From DATLWN01 sp963764315 (GTDB taxonomy: Bacteria > Pseudomonadota > Zetaproteobacteria > Mariprofundales > Mariprofundaceae): a stretch of DNA of 64,000 nt. The notes under the pieces are model-generated. The model made no database searches. It worked only from the letters and a program-made list of their open reading frames with translations, and was not told the DNA's origin. Below are positions 23,651-32,272 of this stretch, in pieces. The DNA lies in the NCBI GenBank assembly GCA_963764315.1, contig CAVXSB010000009.1, forward strand, positions 310,001 through 374,000. The letters run 5' to 3'. The translations under genes and the position numbers were made by a program. Within the stretch, counting starts at the first letter, position 1, and each line of letters opens with the position of its first letter.

Positions 23651-26353
23651 ATGCGCGCACAGATGAACGAACACTGGCATCACCTGCCCGTCCCGGAGGT
23701 CCTCGACCTGCTGGCCAGCGATGCCGCCGCCGGCCTGGACAGTCTGGAGATCGCCGACCGGCAGGCTGCTTTCGGGCCGAACCGCTTGAGCCTCGCCAAA
23801 CAACACAGCGTGCTGTCGATCCTCCTGCAGCAGTTCAACCAGCCCCTGGTGTACATCCTGTTGCTCGCCGGCCTGGTGACGGCGGGGCTGCAGCATTGGG
23901 TCGATACCAGCGTCATCGTCGGTGTCGTCGTCATCAACGCCATCATCGGTGCCATGCAGGAATCGCGGGCGCTACGGGCGATCGAAGCGCTCAGGCTCGC
24001 CATGACCAGCCAGGCCACGGTGCTGCGCGGCGGCATTCGGCATGTCATCGCCGCCGAAGAGCTGGTCCCCGGCGATATCGTGTTGTTGCAGTCGGGCGAC
24101 AAGGTGCCGGCCGATTTGCGCCTGCTCGATGTGCGTTCACTGCGCATCGACGAATCGGCGCTGACCGGCGAGTCGCTGGCGGTAGAGAAGCAGGCCGGGG
24201 AGCTGGCGTCCGAGGTGCTGTTGCCCGATCGCCTGAACATGACCTATGGCTCCACGCTTGTCAGCTATGGTACCGGCCGGGGGGTGGTGGTGGCTACGGG
24301 CGACGACACCGAGATCGGCCGTATCAGTGCCCTGATCGCCAGCACCGAGGTGCTGGCCACGCCGCTGACGCGCCGATTGGCCCGTTTCAGCCGTGCGTTG
24401 CTGTATGCCATCCTGGTTCTTGCGGCACTGACCTTTGTCATCGGCCTCCTGCACGGGGAATCCTGGTTCGAGATGTTTATGGCGGCGGTGGCGCTGGCCG
24501 TGTCGGCCATCCCGGAGGGCCTGCCGGCGGTGCTGACGATCACGCTGGCCATCGGTGTCGGCCGCATGGCCCGGGCGCACGCCATCATCCGCCACCTGCC
24601 GGCGGTGGAGACGCTGGGCAGCACGACGGTCATCTGTTCCGACAAGACCGGCACCCTGACGCAAAATGCGATGACGGTGCAGCAGGTGTGGGCTGGCGGT
24701 CGCCAGTACCGGGTCTCGGGCATCGGCTATGCGCCGAACGGACGATTCCACCATGCGGATGACCGGGAGGGAGCCGATTTCGACGCCCGGCAGCATGCGG
24801 TGCTGCGCGCTTGCCTGGAGGCGGGGGTGCTGTGCAACGATGCCCGGCTGCACCAGGTCGACGGGCAATGGCGCATGGAGGGCGATCCAACCGAGGCGGC
24901 GCTGACCACCGCCGCGCACAAGGCTGGGCTGGATCCCGAATCCCTGCGCGCCGAGTGGCCGCGCCTCGACCTGCTCGCCTTCGAATCGCAGCACCAGTAC
25001 ATGGCGACGCTGCATGTCCGTGCTTCCGACGGGACGCGGCGCATTTACATCAAGGGATCGGCGGAGGCCATCCTGGCCCGCTGCACCGATGCCCTGGACG
25101 AGAATGGCCGCGCCGCCGTGGAAGGCGAAATCTGGCATCGGCGGGTGGATGCCATGGCGTCCGAGGGCCTGCGCGTGCTGGCCTTCGCCTTCGCGGACAT
25201 GCCGGCCGATGTGCACGCCCTCAACCATGCGGATGTGGCCTCGGGCCTGACCCTGCTCGGCCTGCAGGGCATGATGGACCCGCCGCGCCCGGAGGCGGTG
25301 GAGGCGGTGCGCACCTGTCGCTCGGCCGGCATCCGCGTGAAGATGATCACCGGCGACCATGCCGTGACGGCGACGGCGGTGGCGCGTGCCATGGAACTCA
25401 TTGAGCCCGGCAGCGACGATGTGTTGACCGGCCGCGAGCTCGCCGCCCTGTCCGATCGGGAGCTGATGGCCATGGTTGAGCGCACGGCGGTGTTTGCGCG
25501 CGTGACGCCGGATCAGAAGCTGAGGCTGGTCGAGGCCCTGCAGGCGGTGGGGCATGTGGTAGCCATGACCGGCGACGGGGTCAACGATGCGCCGGCGTTG
25601 CGCCGCGCGGACATCGGCATTGCCATGGGGGTCGGTGGCACGGAGGTCGCCAAGGAGGCAGCCGATATGGTGCTGGCCGACGACAATTTCGCCTCCATCG
25701 AGGCGGCCGTGGAAGAGGGGCGCACCGTCTACGATAATCTGATCAAGTTCATCACCTGGGTGATGCCGACCAATCTCGGAGAGGCGTTGATGATCCTGGT
25801 CGCCATCCTGCTCGGTCTGAGACTGCCCGTGCTACCGGTGCAGATCCTGTGGATCAATATGACGACGACGGTGTGCCTCGGCCTGATGCTGGCCTTCGAG
25901 CCGAAGGAGGGCCGCATCATGGAAAGGCCGCCGCGGAACCCCGCCAGCCCGATCCTGACGCGGGCACTGGTCGGGCGCATCGGGCTCGTGGGCGTGTTGC
26001 TGTTTGCCGGCGCCTATGGCCTGTATGCCTGGGGCATGGCGCATGGGGCGGGCGAGGCGGCGGCGCGCACCGGGGCGGTCAATGCCTTGGTGTTCGGCGA
26101 GCTTTTCTACCTGTTCAATTGCCGCTCGCTGCGCGATGCGATGTCCCGCATCGGTTTTTTCAGCAACCGCTGGCTACTGCTCGGGGGGGCGATGATGGTG
26201 CTGTTGCAGTTGGCGTTTACGAACACCCCCTGGATGAACCGCGCCTTCGGCAGTGCCCCGATCTCCACGATATCGTGGCTGCTGACGTTGGCTTCGGGCC
26301 TCGCCGTTTACGTGGTGGTTGAGACGGAGAAATGGCTGCGACGGAGCCCGTGA
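23651..26353 (+). CDS. P2-type cation-transporting ATPase (Ca2+/PMR1-like)
   Basis: 900 residues. An N-terminal cation-ATPase domain (HWHHLPVPEVLDLL) is followed by the actuator loop with ALTGES. The membrane motif PEGLPAVLT comes next, then the phosphorylation site SDKTGTLTQNAM near residue 335 and the hinge GDGVNDAPALRRADIG. About ten membrane helices are expected. PEGLP is typical of Ca2+-transporting P2A pumps, though Mn2+ or other cations are possible. It is followed after 85 bases by three small exported proteins. Confidence 0.88.
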   Translation: MRAQMNEHWHHLPVPEVLDLLASDAAAGLDSLEIADRQAAFGPNRLSLAKQHSVLSILLQQFNQPLVYILLLAGLVTAGLQHWVDTSVIVGVVVINAIIGAMQESRALRAIEALRLAMTSQATVLRGGIRHVIAAEELVPGDIVLLQSGDKVPADLRLLDVRSLRIDESALTGESLAVEKQAGELASEVLLPDRLNMTYGSTLVSYGTGRGVVVATGDDTEIGRISALIASTEVLATPLTRRLARFSRALLYAILVLAALTFVIGLLHGESWFEMFMAAVALAVSAIPEGLPAVLTITLAIGVGRMARAHAIIRHLPAVETLGSTTVICSDKTGTLTQNAMTVQQVWAGGRQYRVSGIGYAPNGRFHHADDREGADFDARQHAVLRACLEAGVLCNDARLHQVDGQWRMEGDPTEAALTTAAHKAGLDPESLRAEWPRLDLLAFESQHQYMATLHVRASDGTRRIYIKGSAEAILARCTDALDENGRAAVEGEIWHRRVDAMASEGLRVLAFAFADMPADVHALNHADVASGLTLLGLQGMMDPPRPEAVEAVRTCRSAGIRVKMITGDHAVTATAVARAMELIEPGSDDVLTGRELAALSDRELMAMVERTAVFARVTPDQKLRLVEALQAVGHVVAMTGDGVNDAPALRRADIGIAMGVGGTEVAKEAADMVLADDNFASIEAAVEEGRTVYDNLIKFITWVMPTNLGEALMILVAILLGLRLPVLPVQILWINMTTTVCLGLMLAFEPKEGRIMERPPRNPASPILTRALVGRIGLVGVLLFAGAYGLYAWGMAHGAGEAAARTGAVNALVFGELFYLFNCRSLRDAMSRIGFFSNRWLLLGGAMMVLLQLAFTNTPWMNRAFGSAPISTISWLLTLASGLAVYVVVETEKWLRRSP

Positions 26354-26378
26354 ATCGTTCTGGATGGGCGGCCGGCTC

Positions 26379-26388
26379 TGCTATGCTC
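26379..26388 (+). promoter_or_regulatory. Conserved extended -10 element, exported-protein cassette 1
   Basis: TGCTATGCTC, with TGn-TATGCT resembling an extended -10 box. The same ten bases occur 47-51 bases before each of the three paralogous genes here. That spacing, and conservation where the flanks have diverged, support promoter function. Confidence 0.6.
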
Positions 26389-26438
26389 ATGTTACGCCGG
26401 CGTACCGGCGGTTTGTGGATTATGTCATAGGAGCACCC

Positions 26439-26822
26439 ATGAAACGCATGCATGTGTTAATCGCAGTATTGGCATTGGCGTCGGTTCCGACGGCAGCCCG
26501 GCTGGCCGTCGCCGAGGATCAGGGGATTCAGAAGCAGGACCAGGAAAAAGAAAGGACGCATGAAAGGACCACGAAGCAGGAGATGACCACCGGCTCGCAA
26601 ATGATGAGTCCAGAAAAACGACGCGAGCACCGGCGCGAGATGCGCACCAAGACCAAGGAGGAGCGCGAGACCTACCGGCGCGAGCATCATGAAAAGATGA
26701 AGAAGCGCGCCGAGGAGAAGGGTAAGACGCTTCCCGACCAGCCGATGCCGCGCGGGTCCGGTCAGGGCATGGGTGGTGGCATGGGACAAGGTGGCGGCAT
26801 GGGCGGCGGGCGGAACCGCTGA
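26439..26822 (+). CDS. Small exported basic protein, paralogue 1
   Basis: 127 residues with a signal peptide (MKRMHVLIAVLALASV..., cut near AVAED), behind an AGGAG ribosome binding site. The mature part is extremely charged and Lys/Arg/Glu-rich (about residues 30-100). It ends in a Gly/Met-rich tail. It shares only its signal region with the two genes downstream. No family was recognised. A low-complexity, stress- or metal-related periplasmic protein is one possibility. Confidence 0.62.
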   Translation: MKRMHVLIAVLALASVPTAARLAVAEDQGIQKQDQEKERTHERTTKQEMTTGSQMMSPEKRREHRREMRTKTKEERETYRREHHEKMKKRAEEKGKTLPDQPMPRGSGQGMGGGMGQGGGMGGGRNR

Positions 26823-26844
26823 TCCTGCCCAGAGGCAGGGGAGG

Positions 26845-26864
26845 GGGAGGGGATGCCCCCTCCC
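26845..26864 (+). terminator. GC-rich hairpin ending cassette 1
   Basis: GGGAGGGG / CCCCTCCC with a four-base loop. It lacks a proper T run. A near-identical copy follows paralogue 2 (27516-27535). Confidence 0.55.
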
Positions 26865-26974
26865 TTGTGCTTATCATCCGGCGTGTCGCATTCGGTTCGG
26901 TCGGGGCGGAGAAATAGCTGCCCCGACATTCGTGATTATTCCCCCTATCCATCGCCAGGAGCGGCCAATCGGGG

Positions 26975-26984
26975 TGCTATGCTC
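26975..26984 (+). promoter_or_regulatory. Conserved extended -10 element, cassette 2
   Basis: TGCTATGCTC, identical to the copies at 26379 and 27651, 46 bases before the start of paralogue 2. Confidence 0.6.
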
Positions 26985-27030
26985 CCACCGCACCGCATCC
27001 CGGTGCGTGATTACGTCAAAGGAGTGACCC

Positions 27031-27411
27031 ATGAAGCAAGCACATGTATTGATCGCAGCAACGGCCTTCGTGTCCGCGTTGACGATGGCCCAGGCGGCCG
27101 TCGCCGAGGAACAGGGGGTTCCGACGCGGGAACTGATCGCCCAGCAGGAGACGGTTCCGGCCGAATGGCGCGAGCATCGTCTGGATGTGCCGATGGCCGG
27201 TGTCGGGGACCAAATGGCTCAGGCCCAGGCACAGGCCGATCAGGGGGTGAACCCGGCCGAATGGCGCGAGCAGCGCCTGGATGAGGCACCGACGGCGGCA
27301 GTCTCGGACCGGCAGGTCCAGGCCCAGGCCGACCAGACGATGATTCCGGCCGAATGGCGCGAGCAGCGCCTGGGTGCGATGCCGATGATGGGTGCATCCT
27401 CCCGGAATTGA
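27031..27411 (+). CDS. Small exported protein with PAEWRE(H/Q)RL repeats, paralogue 2
   Basis: 126 residues behind AAAGGAG. The signal peptide resembles those of its neighbours (MKQAHVLIAATAF..., cut near AVAEE). The mature protein contains three copies of a PAEWRE(H/Q)RL motif spaced by about 28-32 residues, joined by Gln/Ala-rich linkers. The repeat is not one I recognise. It could be a short protein- or metal-binding module. Confidence 0.65.
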   Translation: MKQAHVLIAATAFVSALTMAQAAVAEEQGVPTRELIAQQETVPAEWREHRLDVPMAGVGDQMAQAQAQADQGVNPAEWREQRLDEAPTAAVSDRQVQAQADQTMIPAEWREQRLGAMPMMGASSRN

Positions 27412-27454
27412 GGGATAGGAATATCCCGTTCCCGGCCATGTTCCAGCAAACGAC

Positions 27455-27535
27455 ATGAGCGGTGGTATGGGTCCAGGCGGACCGAACCGCTGATCCTGCC
27501 CAGATGCAGGGGAGGGGGAGGGGATGCCCCCTCCC
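27455..27535 (+). repeat. Remnant of a paralogue 1-type gene end plus hairpin
   Basis: Sequence from 27455 through GGACCGAACCGCTGATCCTGC to the GGGAGGGG / CCCCTCCC hairpin (27516-27535) repeats the last codons, stop and terminator of paralogue 1. No matching gene body precedes it. It is therefore probably the relic of an unequal exchange between cassettes. Confidence 0.6.
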
Positions 27536-27650
27536 CTGTGCTTATCAGGCCGGCGCATCACCGGATGCATAGGCGGCGGGTTGGAGAAATAGCTGCACCG
27601 GCACTCGTGATTTTTCCCCCTCGCGGCCGTCCTGGACGGGTAAATGTCTG

Positions 27651-27660
27651 TGCTATGCTC
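27651..27660 (+). promoter_or_regulatory. Conserved extended -10 element, cassette 3
   Basis: TGCTATGCTC again, 49 bases before the start of paralogue 3. Confidence 0.6.
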
Positions 27661-27709
27661 GCCACACCGGAGGGAGGACTGATGCGTAATTTCGTCAAAG
27701 GAGTGACCT

Positions 27710-27943
27710 ATGAAACGAACGCACGTCTTGATCGCGGTACTTGCATTGATGTCGATGACGGCGGCGGCCCAGGTGGCCAATGCCCAGGAACGGGGGCAGA
27801 CGAGTTCCCTGGAAAGGGCCGTTGGCTCACAGCTCATTTCCCCGGCACAGGGGCGTGAGGACCGGATTCCGGCCATGGCGCCCACGGCCGGGGATAAGGC
27901 ACATTCGAAACAGACCCGGTGTATGGCCCTTGGAAGGTGTTGA
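27710..27943 (+). CDS. Small exported protein, paralogue 3
   Basis: 77 residues behind AAAGGAG. The signal peptide (MKRTHVLIAVLALMSM..., cut near ANAQE) is nearly that of paralogue 1. The mature part is short, hydrophilic and ends with two cysteines. It may be a shortened family member, because the region after it shows no further coding similarity. Function unknown. Confidence 0.55.
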   Translation: MKRTHVLIAVLALMSMTAAAQVANAQERGQTSSLERAVGSQLISPAQGREDRIPAMAPTAGDKAHSKQTRCMALGRC

Positions 27944-28154
27944 CCCTTGGTGGGTGGCTCGATGCCCGGTCATGATCGCGGCGCAAGGTGAAGCGTCGGG
28001 TCTGCCGGAATACGGGCCACTACGCAGGATCGGTCCATTGGCGCGTGGCTAGGGTTGAGGGTGTTGGCGCCGGGGATGACGAACCGGATACAGGGATGAA
28101 CCACGGCTCGTGATGATCCCCCGATGGGCCGAAGAGCCGGGCTTGCCCGGATGC

Positions 28155-28184
28155 AAGGGAGGAGGCAGGGATGCCTCCTCCCTT
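28155..28184 (+). terminator. 13-bp stem hairpin, terminator of cassette 3
   Basis: Perfect 13-bp inverted repeat (28155-28167 with 28172-28184) around GGGA, followed by GTGCTTTTAG. It ends 20 bases before the 3' end of the convergent kinase gene and may serve both directions. Confidence 0.75.
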
Positions 28185-28204
28185 GTGCTTTTAGGGGCCA
28201 GAGC

Positions 28205-29191
28205 CTAGGCCAGCAGGGCCTGGATTTCTTCGGGTGTGAAGCGCTGCCCCAGGCGGGCGCCGAGTTGGGAGACGATGCGGGCGGCGGCATGGCTGCCCAG
28301 ATGGCCGGCCTCTCGCCATGTCAGGCCGTTGTTGATGCCGTAGAGTACGCCGGCGGCATACATATCGCCGGCACCGGTGGTGTCCACCGCCTCGACGCTC
28401 ACGCCCTCGATCGGGGTGAGTTCGCCGTCGTGCATCAATAGCGAGCCATGCTTACCGAGTGTCAGCGCCACATTGGCGGCATGTGCGTGGATGGCTTTGG
28501 CACAGGCGATGGCATCGTCCTCGCCGGTCAGGGCCTTGGCCTCCTCATGATTGCAGAACAGCAGGTCCACCGGACCCTTGATCAATTCCCAGAAGGTGTC
28601 CCGGCACAGCTGGATCAGGAAGGGATCGGATACGGTCAGTGCCACCTTGACGCCGTTTTTCTTCGCCAGGTCGATGGCCTTGAGCGCCGCCGCGCGCGTG
28701 TTGTCGCCGGCGAACAGATAGCCCTCGACATAGATGTACCGGGCCTTGGCGATCTCCGCCTCGACAATATCCCCCTCCGATAGCTCGGATGAGATGCCGA
28801 GATGCGTGAGCATGGTGCGCTGGGCATCGGGGGTGATCAGCACGACGCAGGTGCCGGATTGCCCCGGGGCCTGCGGTACCTCGACGTCGATGCCGAGCTC
28901 ATGCAGCTCCGCGATATAGCGATGGCCGATGGCGTCGGCGCCGACCTTGCAGGCATAGGCGGCGCGGCCACCGAAATCGGCAATGCCGACGATGGTGTTG
29001 CAGGCCGAGCCGCCCGAGCAGCGGTGGACCGCCTGCCCATCCAGCGCCTGCAGCACCTCGGATTGCCGGGCCTCGTCCACCAGTGTCATGATGCCCTTGT
29101 CCACGCCGATCTGGGACAGGAAGGCATCGTCGGTGCGCAGCTGCAGGTCGGTGATGGCATTGCCGATGCCATAGACGTCGTAGGTTCTCAT
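28205..29191 (-). CDS. PfkB-family carbohydrate/nucleoside kinase (adenosine kinase-like)
   Basis: 328 residues. The N-terminus (YDVYGIGNAITDLQ) and the SGGSACNT motif near residue 60 are typical of ribokinase-family adenosine kinases. The C-terminal DTTGAGD motif (near 270) carries the catalytic Asp. Substrate cannot be decided from sequence, but adenosine or a related nucleoside is favoured. It lies 15 bases after pmbA on the same strand and is probably the last gene of a tldD-pmbA-kinase operon. Confidence 0.82.
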   Translation of the reverse strand: MRTYDVYGIGNAITDLQLRTDDAFLSQIGVDKGIMTLVDEARQSEVLQALDGQAVHRCSGGSACNTIVGIADFGGRAAYACKVGADAIGHRYIAELHELGIDVEVPQAPGQSGTCVVLITPDAQRTMLTHLGISSELSEGDIVEAEIAKARYIYVEGYLFAGDNTRAAALKAIDLAKKNGVKVALTVSDPFLIQLCRDTFWELIKGPVDLLFCNHEEAKALTGEDDAIACAKAIHAHAANVALTLGKHGSLLMHDGELTPIEGVSVEAVDTTGAGDMYAAGVLYGINNGLTWREAGHLGSHAAARIVSQLGARLGQRFTPEEIQALLA

Positions 29192-29206
29192 TGTTGCTCC
29201 TGAAGT

Positions 29207-30571
29207 TTACTGGCAGGCCACGGTCATGCCGGTGATGGCGATGCTCGGCACTGCCTTGGATCCGAACCAGGTCAGATCGTCGCCCAGCCCGATGATGCCC
29301 GTATACATGTCGACAAGGTTGCCAGCGATGGTGAGGCCCGAAACCGGGCCGCTGATGCTTCCATTCTCGATCAGGAAGCCGGAGGCACCACGTGAGTAAT
29401 CGCCGGTGACGGCATTGACGCCGAAGCCCATCAGCTCGGTGACAAGCACCCCATCGCCGATCCCGTGCAGCAGCGTCTCGAGGCTATCCTTGCCGGGGGC
29501 CATGATCAGGTTGGACGGACCGATGCCGAGATCCCCGGTCAGGCCGCGCCGGGCATGGCCGGTCGAGGTGGTGCCGAGCCTGCGGGCGGCGTATCGGTCG
29601 TTCAGAAAACCCTGCAGGCGCCCATCCTCGACGAGGGGGAGGGGTGCACAGCGCGTGCCCTCGCCGTCGAACAGGCGATTACCCGTGCCCTTGGCATGGT
29701 CGGGATCGTCGGTGATGCGCACGAAGTCCGGGAAGATGGCCTGGCCGATCTTGTCGGCCAGGAAGGAGCGCTGCTGCAGCACGGCGCGGCCGTTGGCCGC
29801 ACCCGCCAGATGTCCGAGCAGGGAGGCAGCGCACCTGGGCTCGAAGACGACGGGCATGCGCCCGCTTTTCAGTGTCCCCGGGTGCAGGCGGCGCACGGCG
29901 CGCATCGCCGCCTCGCGGCCGATCTCACCGGCCGGGCGCAGGGCATCGAGGTGGCGCCCCTGGTCGTAGGCGTAGTCGCGCTGCATATCGGCGCCGGTAC
30001 CAGCAACGACGGACAGCGCCAGCCCCAGCGAGCCGCGGCTGTACTCTGCGGCGAAGCCGTCGGCGGCGGCATAGGCGACGGTGAGCAGGCCGAAGCTGGC
30101 TTCCGCCCCCTCGCTGTTTTTGATCTCGGTGGATACCTGCAGCGCTGCCGCCTCGGCTTCGAGCGCCGCGGCGAGGGCCTGTTCGCCGTTCCAGGGGGCA
30201 ACGGCATCGTGGTGGCGCCGCTTCCAGGCGGCCAGCTCTGCCGCTTCGGGATGGTCGGAACCGGACGGGGGCACGGCATCCGGGTCGGCGGCGGAGATGC
30301 GGGCCATGGCCACCGCCTGCTCGGCGAGTCGCATCAGGCCTTCGTCCGAAATATCGGCGCTGGATGCCGAGGCGAAGGCCAGGCCATCGGCGGTATCGAC
30401 GAAGGCGCGCAGACCGATACCGCGCGCATCCTCGCGCTCGACGGACTCCGGTTTTCCCTGGCGCACCTTGATGCTCTCGCCGGTATCGGCGATGGCCAGC
30501 GCATCGGCGTCGGTCGCCCCCAGCCGGCGCGCCATCTCGACCAGCCTCTCGGCCACATCCTGCATCTTCAT
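29207..30571 (-). CDS. pmbA: PmbA/TldE, metalloprotease partner subunit
   Basis: 454 residues. The TldD/PmbA fold is recognised from the N-terminal half (ATDADALAIADTGESIKVRQGKPESVER-type region) and the C-terminal DYSRGASGFLIENG and GLTIAGNL segments. It lacks the HExxxH site, as expected for the non-catalytic TldE subunit. Its ATG overlaps the tldD stop (ATGA). TldD/E process microcin precursors and degrade small peptides. Confidence 0.9.
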   Translation of the reverse strand: MKMQDVAERLVEMARRLGATDADALAIADTGESIKVRQGKPESVEREDARGIGLRAFVDTADGLAFASASSADISDEGLMRLAEQAVAMARISAADPDAVPPSGSDHPEAAELAAWKRRHHDAVAPWNGEQALAAALEAEAAALQVSTEIKNSEGAEASFGLLTVAYAAADGFAAEYSRGSLGLALSVVAGTGADMQRDYAYDQGRHLDALRPAGEIGREAAMRAVRRLHPGTLKSGRMPVVFEPRCAASLLGHLAGAANGRAVLQQRSFLADKIGQAIFPDFVRITDDPDHAKGTGNRLFDGEGTRCAPLPLVEDGRLQGFLNDRYAARRLGTTSTGHARRGLTGDLGIGPSNLIMAPGKDSLETLLHGIGDGVLVTELMGFGVNAVTGDYSRGASGFLIENGSISGPVSGLTIAGNLVDMYTGIIGLGDDLTWFGSKAVPSIAITGMTVACQ

Positions 30572-31980
30572 GCCTGGGCCCCGCCGACGGTGATATGGTC
30601 GATGCGGATGGTCGGCAGACCGACGCCGACGGGCACGCTCTGCCCATCCTTGCCGCAGGTGCCGACGCCGGGGTCCAGCGCCAGGTCGTTGCCGATCATC
30701 GACACATACTTGAGCACCTCAGGGCCATTGCCGATCAAGGTCGCATCCTTGACGGGGGCGACGATGCGCCCGCCTTCGACCAGGTAGGCCTCGCTTGTGG
30801 TGAACACGAACTGTCCGGAAGTGATGTCGACCTGGCCGCCGCCGAAATTGACGGCATAGATGCCGCGATCCAGCGAAGCGATGATGTCTTTGGGGTCTGC
30901 CTGGCCTGCGAGCATGAAGGTGTTGGTCATGCGCGGCAGTACCGCATGTGCATAGGACTCACGCCGGCCGTTGCCGGTCGCATCCATGCCCATCAGGCGC
31001 GCATTCTGCCGGTCTGTCAGGTAGCCGGTGAGCACGCCGTCCTCGATCAGCACCGTGCGGCTGGTGGGGGTGCCCTCGTCGTCGATGGTCAGCGAGCCGC
31101 GGCGCTCGGGAATGGTTCCGTCGTCGACGACGGTGACGCCCTGGGCGGCAACGCGCTCGCCGATGCGCCCGGAAAAGGCCGACGTGCCCTTGCGGTTGAA
31201 ATCCCCCTCCAGGCCGTGGCCGATAGCCTCGTGCAGCAGGATGCCGGGCCAGCCGGGGCCGAGTACGACGGGCATGGGGCCGGCAGGTGCCGGCACCGCC
31301 TCCAGGTTCAGCAGGGCGATGCGCACGGCCTCGCGTGCCAGCGCTTCGGCCTGCTGAAGGTCGATCAGGCGGGAGAGTCCGAATCGGCCGCCGCCGCCCG
31401 CGCTGGCCGATTCGCGCTTTCCGTCCTGCTCGACGACCACGGACACGTTCAGGCGCACCAGCGGTCGCACGTCGTGCAGCTGGCACCCGTCCATGCGCAC
31501 GATGCATATCTCGGTATGACTGCAGGCCAGTCCCGCGAAGACCTGCACCACGCGCGAATCGAGATCGCGGGTGAAGCGATCGACGTGTTCGAGCAGAGCC
31601 TTGCGCTCGAGCAGCGGCATGTCCTCGGCCGGGTTGATGCCCGTATACAGCGCCTTCGGGGCGCGCCCCTCGGAGACCGCCACCGGATTCCGGTGCTTTT
31701 GGTCCTCGGCGATGGTGCGGGCTGCCTTCGCGGCCGCCAGCAGGGCCGGAAGCTCCAGCCTGTCGGTATACGCGTGCCCGGACACCTCGCCCTTGACGAC
31801 GCGCGCGCCGATGCCCTGCTGCGTGGAGGCGGAGACATGCTTGACGCGCCCCTCCTCCAAGGCCAGCGATTCGCTGACCGCGTGCTGCAGATAGAGATCG
31901 GCATCATCGGCGCCGGCGGGTACCAGGGCGTTCAGGGTGCGGGTCAGATGTTCCGGGCTGAGGTTATGGGGCATGGCCAT
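30568..31980 (-). CDS. tldD: TldD metalloprotease
   Basis: 470 residues from the ATG complementary to 31978-31980. An in-frame upstream extension to 32010 exists but is less likely. The zinc site LLHEAIGHGLEGDF (HExxxH) is intact near residue 250, and the C-terminus has the SGQFVFTTSEAYLVE region of the family. It is coupled to pmbA, forming the TldD/E heterodimer. A DUF2007 gene diverges from it 82 bases away. Confidence 0.92.
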   Translation of the reverse strand: MAMPHNLSPEHLTRTLNALVPAGADDADLYLQHAVSESLALEEGRVKHVSASTQQGIGARVVKGEVSGHAYTDRLELPALLAAAKAARTIAEDQKHRNPVAVSEGRAPKALYTGINPAEDMPLLERKALLEHVDRFTRDLDSRVVQVFAGLACSHTEICIVRMDGCQLHDVRPLVRLNVSVVVEQDGKRESASAGGGGRFGLSRLIDLQQAEALAREAVRIALLNLEAVPAPAGPMPVVLGPGWPGILLHEAIGHGLEGDFNRKGTSAFSGRIGERVAAQGVTVVDDGTIPERRGSLTIDDEGTPTSRTVLIEDGVLTGYLTDRQNARLMGMDATGNGRRESYAHAVLPRMTNTFMLAGQADPKDIIASLDRGIYAVNFGGGQVDITSGQFVFTTSEAYLVEGGRIVAPVKDATLIGNGPEVLKYVSMIGNDLALDPGVGTCGKDGQSVPVGVGLPTIRIDHITVGGAQA

Positions 31981-32062
31981 CAATCGTTCATGCGGGCCTG
32001 GCGCTGTCAAGCGCCATCATCCGGGCGTGACGCCGCTGGTGGTCGGGCCTAGCCTGTCCACG

Positions 32063-32272
32063 ATGCAGTTGCTGGCCAAGCTATCGGACCCGGTGAGCCT
32101 CCAAATCCTGTGCGATGCGCTGGAACAACGGCATATCCGTCATGTTGCCGATCACGCCGGCATGCGTTCCCTGTTGCCGTTGCCGGGTGTCATGGACGTG
32201 CACGTAATGGTGGACGATGGCGATCTGGCCGCGGCCCGGCGCATTCTGCATGACCTGGGTATGGACGCATGA
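32063..32272 (+). CDS. DUF2007-type small protein
   Basis: 69 residues starting at ATG 32063. The fold-typical pattern is seen: a short helix (DPVSLQILCDALEQRHI), a strand, and the C-terminal VHVMVDDGDLAAARRILHDL. Proteins of this family are described as putative signal-transducing, without a defined role. The stop overlaps the ATG of the EI24 gene, so the two are coupled. Confidence 0.75.
   Translation: MQLLAKLSDPVSLQILCDALEQRHIRHVADHAGMRSLLPLPGVMDVHVMVDDGDLAAARRILHDLGMDA

Noticed and set aside
27160..27370. PAEWRE repeats considered as a tandem DNA repeat array
   Set aside because: The repetition is only three copies, diverged at DNA level, and is better described as protein repeats within one gene.
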